DNA of 64,000 nucleotides from contig NC_060112.1 of the NCBI RefSeq assembly GCF_021155765.1, positions 25,882,001 through 25,946,000 on the forward strand, written 5' to 3'. This stretch comes from Diprion similis. Its lineage: Eukaryota; Arthropoda; Insecta; Hymenoptera; Diprionidae. How positions within the stretch are numbered: position 1 is the first letter of the stretch; each line of letters opens with the position of its first letter. Positions 61,164-64,000 of this stretch are shown piece after piece. Below the pieces are notes generated by a model that saw only the letters and a program-made list of their open reading frames with translations, was not told the DNA's origin and did no database searches. The translations under genes and the position numbers were made by a program.

Positions 61164-63451
61164 ATGGACATTACATTGGACGATCGCTTAGACACGCTGC
61201 AACAGATAAGTCAGCGAAAGCTTGTCGATATATTGGACAATGTATCAGGAAAAAAAGACTTGATTATCGAGCCCAAGTTGATGAAAACTCTTGAGTGTTT
61301 TATAGGTGTTACAGCTCTCAGGTTTGTTCGTTTGTGTATAGGTACTCGACACTGATGTGCTGACTTGAAGCATGTATGTTAATTAGTGTTTCCATCGTTT
61401 TAGGCGTTCTGGAGTTGATAAAATCTTTAAACTTGAGGAAGGGCTTAAGGCAGCCAACACCCAGCGCCTATTTTTAGTATCCAGTGATCTAATTGCTTGC
61501 AAGAGAGTTCTTAACCAGATACACGCCGAACTTTCCCAAAGCCGTGGACTCTCACATCATTTGTTAGTTGTTCCACGTGTTCCAGCTGCGTTGGAACTTT
61601 TGGTAGAAGAAGAAGGTAGAAACCAGTATTATTGGAAGCACAGACTTCGGATATGCTTCAAAGTTTTAACGCTTCAGATTTTCTTTCTCTCCGAACATAC
61701 TGAGCCCAATATTTCTCATATCCGCAGGTCTTTACGAGCTGGTTAAACTTCGTTCACTATCCTGGGAATTCATTAGATCTGATGGCAATGTGTTATCACT
61801 GGAAACCCGGATGTACGCTGACTTGTATTACCACAGAGATACGAGCCTCTTGCCTGCCATCGCAAAGAACTTGTGGTCGCTGCATATGATCGTAGGTCGA
61901 CCTAAGGTCACCTTGTGTTTCGGCAAATATAGTAAAATAGTTTTAAAAATGACAGAGTCAATGGAGGAGTGGTTCTCATCGCAAAATCCTACCAGCCAGT
62001 CTGGCTGCATGATATTAATGGACAGAGCCCACGACTTACCGTCCGCTCTTCTCACCCCTGTTACATACTTGGGCCTAATGGGAGAAATTTTGGAAATTAA
62101 TGCTGGCACTGCATACTCAAAAGGCTCTCAGACCAAATTAAATCCAAAAACTGATCATGTGTACGGGGAAGTTAGAGACAGACACTTTAGTGACGTTTTT
62201 CCGTACCTTCGTAATAAGGCAAAACGGTTAAAGTGTAAGATGCATCTTGCGCAATAGTTTATTACAATTATCAAGTATTTACAATTTTATTTACATCTAT
62301 TCACAATTACATTGACTCGAGACTTTCATAACACTGCTGTAATGTTATTTAGTTCAGAGTTTGCAAACCCTTTCGACCATTTACAATCTACTTAAGTTGG
62401 ATGTTAGGTTCAAAATGTAAATTCGAGCAGAATATAACTGGTTTTTAAAATTGGATATCGCATTTTCAGCGGAGCAAGAAGCTACTCAAACTATGCAGTT
62501 AGCAGAAATGAAACGCTATGTCGCAACCAAGCTCCCGAAAGTGACAGAAGCCAAGAGACAGTTGGGGTTTCACATTGCTGTATGTGAGACTATAGTTGGA
62601 GAGCTTGGCCCAGACTTTGAGGCCTTGCAGTCGGTTGAAAAGTCAATACTTGAGTGTCGCAGGAGGAAGGAGTGTTTAGAATACATCGAAACAAACATAG
62701 GTAGCATTGAGGTCGTTTCTTGAGGCGACAAGACCGACGTGGAATTCTACATTCTCGTTTTCAGATAAGCATCCTCTGCGCAGCCTCAGGCTTCTAGCTT
62801 TGCTATCTGTCATCAGCGACGGAGTTACCCAAAGTGAAGTGAAGCCGATTCAGGCGGCTTACCTACATGCTCACGGTTATCACAACATCCCCCTGTTCTG
62901 GAAGATGGAACAGGCGGGGCTCATCGTTTACCGAACCGATAACGTTCTCCAAAAACTTCCCAAGTGGAGCAGCGAATGGGCCACTGCTGCTCAAAAGCTA
63001 AAACAACTTCCAAATCATGCAAAACCTCTAGATCTGAAGTCTCCGACGTGCTCGAGCTATGTTTTTGGCGGCTCCTATATTCCGACAATAGTTAGTGATC
63101 CATGATATACGAATTTATTGATATATTATCAAAGTTTCAAGAAGACTCGACGATCACGAATCCGATCATTAATTTTCTGATTTTCAGGCACAGCTGGCAA
63201 GGCTTATTCTCAATCAAGAAACCGACGCGAAATGTTTGAACTATTTACACAGTTTGTCGGACTTTTCGCTAACCGGGCAACAGGATGCCGTGCAAACGGG
63301 GCCCGTGACCATTTGCATTATCGGCGGAATTACATACGCCGAAATAGCGGCTTGCAGGCTGATAGAACAGTCAACTGGAAGCCGTTTCATATTTGCCTCG
63401 GACACGACCTTCACGGGAAATCAACTTCTCGAAAGCATTAAGAATATCTAA
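61164..63451 (+). CDS. Vps33B: VPS33B, Sec1/Munc18 vesicle-fusion regulator
   Basis: A Sec1/Munc18 protein that works with the VIPAR partner in endolysosomal and apical membrane traffic. Six exons: 61164-61321, 61404-61615, 61728-62234, 62470-62700, 62765-63090, 63188-63451; 1698 bases, 565 residues (human 617). Human VPS33B features in order are SGKKDLIIEPKLM, VDKIFKLEEG, the EEEGLYE turn, MILMDRAHDLPSALLTPVTYLGL, EVRDRHFSDVFPYLRNKAK, the MKRYVATKLP...HIAVCE helix pair, LRSLRLLALLSVISDGV, SYVFGGSYIP and GGITYAEIAACRLI. The assignment is to VPS33B rather than VPS33A because of the GKKDLxIE and HIxxCE blocks. Intron 4 is only 64 bases. A poly(A) signal lies at 63511-63516. Confidence 0.93.
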
Positions 63452-64000
63452 GTATAATCTAGGTATAGAATATAACATCGTACAGTTGCACTGTAGGTAT
63501 TGTATCATCGAATAAAATTGAGGTTTTCTTATTGTTTCTTTATTTTTGTTTTCTCTTTACATAGGTATATGGATAATATATTTGACGCATGCAATCGTAG
63601 TCATAAAAAGACGTCGATTACTTTTAGATGAGACTTCGAGATTCTTGTACACACGGCTTCATTGTGTTCGGCTGATCCTAGAAACTCGCCCACGTGTTTC
63701 CAGCGCAGGTATGTACATACATGTAACAGCCTTGATGTATGTACATACATACGTGGGGCATGAATCGGGGATTAGAATGCGCGTCTCTATGCGGCACAAG
63801 ATACGATGTCAACGTATAATAATAGCCGGCATTCGGACGAAACGGTTATTGATTTTTCTCGTTAGTTCTATCGTAGTGCGCATATGCACGTGCCTCCTAC
63901 TCGAACGAAGGGAGTGATCAACCCGGTCGGCGGGAGGGACAAGAGGGTGCAGCCTTACATTCATCTGGAAAAATTGACTGTCAATCGAGTTTTGCTGACT
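63452..64000. other. 3' flank of VPS33B
   Basis: VPS33B 3' untranslated sequence with AATAAA at 63511-63516. Beyond it are two close copies of 'tatgtacatac' (about 63711-63752). An open frame at 63546 has no recognisable product. No gene is called. Confidence 0.4.

Noticed and set aside
63546-63917. 123-codon frame at the right end
   Set aside because: It overlaps the VPS33B 3' region and simple 'tatgtacatac' repeats; no domain or splice support.

Overview
This is nuclear DNA from an animal, almost certainly an insect. The genes have many short GT-AG introns, most intergenic DNA is AT-rich, and a tandem family of the insect-specific DUF1397 (27 kDa hemolymph glycoprotein) type is present. 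I lean towards Hymenoptera, but no single feature proves the order. I built exon models by eye from splice sites, and reading-frame phase closes across every junction of every model below.

Layout. 1-7763 has no recognisable gene; it holds AT-rich DNA with GC-rich islands and one plausible core promoter near 4034. 7764-10378 (minus) encodes a secreted protein with a 12-cysteine IGFBP-like N-terminal domain and a very long disordered tail. 11547-12092 (plus) is a small acidic orphan. 13508-18235 (plus, 15 exons) is the nonsense-mediated-decay factor SMG8. 19894-28872 (minus, 7 exons) is a very large RAD54L2/ARIP4 Snf2 helicase. 31296-34012 (plus) is glycyl-tRNA synthetase with tandem mitochondrial and cytosolic starts. 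34408-35845 (minus) is proteasome subunit beta1 (PSMB6). 36520-37783 (plus) is nucleoporin Nup35. 38586-39858 (minus) is the CTLH E3-ligase subunit GID8. 41785-58362 (minus) is a tandem array of six secreted DUF1397 paralogs. 61164-63451 (plus) is the Sec1/Munc18 protein VPS33B.

The window therefore has a compact housekeeping block (SMG8 to GID8: RNA surveillance, chromatin, translation, proteolysis, nuclear pore) in alternating orientation with convergent and divergent neighbours. A fast-evolving accessory block follows, and then VPS33B. The housekeeping genes share no pathway; their adjacency looks like ordinary gene density.

The accessory block is the most interesting part. All six paralogs keep the same four-exon structure and intron phases (1, 1, 2), a signal peptide and, in five of six, ten cysteines. 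Promoter, introns and 3' flanks are duplicated along with the genes. The two youngest copies differ more in protein than their introns and promoters would predict. One copy has lost exactly two cysteines, one has lost its TATA box, and units carry copy-specific repeat insertions. A pair of short inverted-repeat elements lies on either side of the array, at 40366-40505 and 60643-60778.
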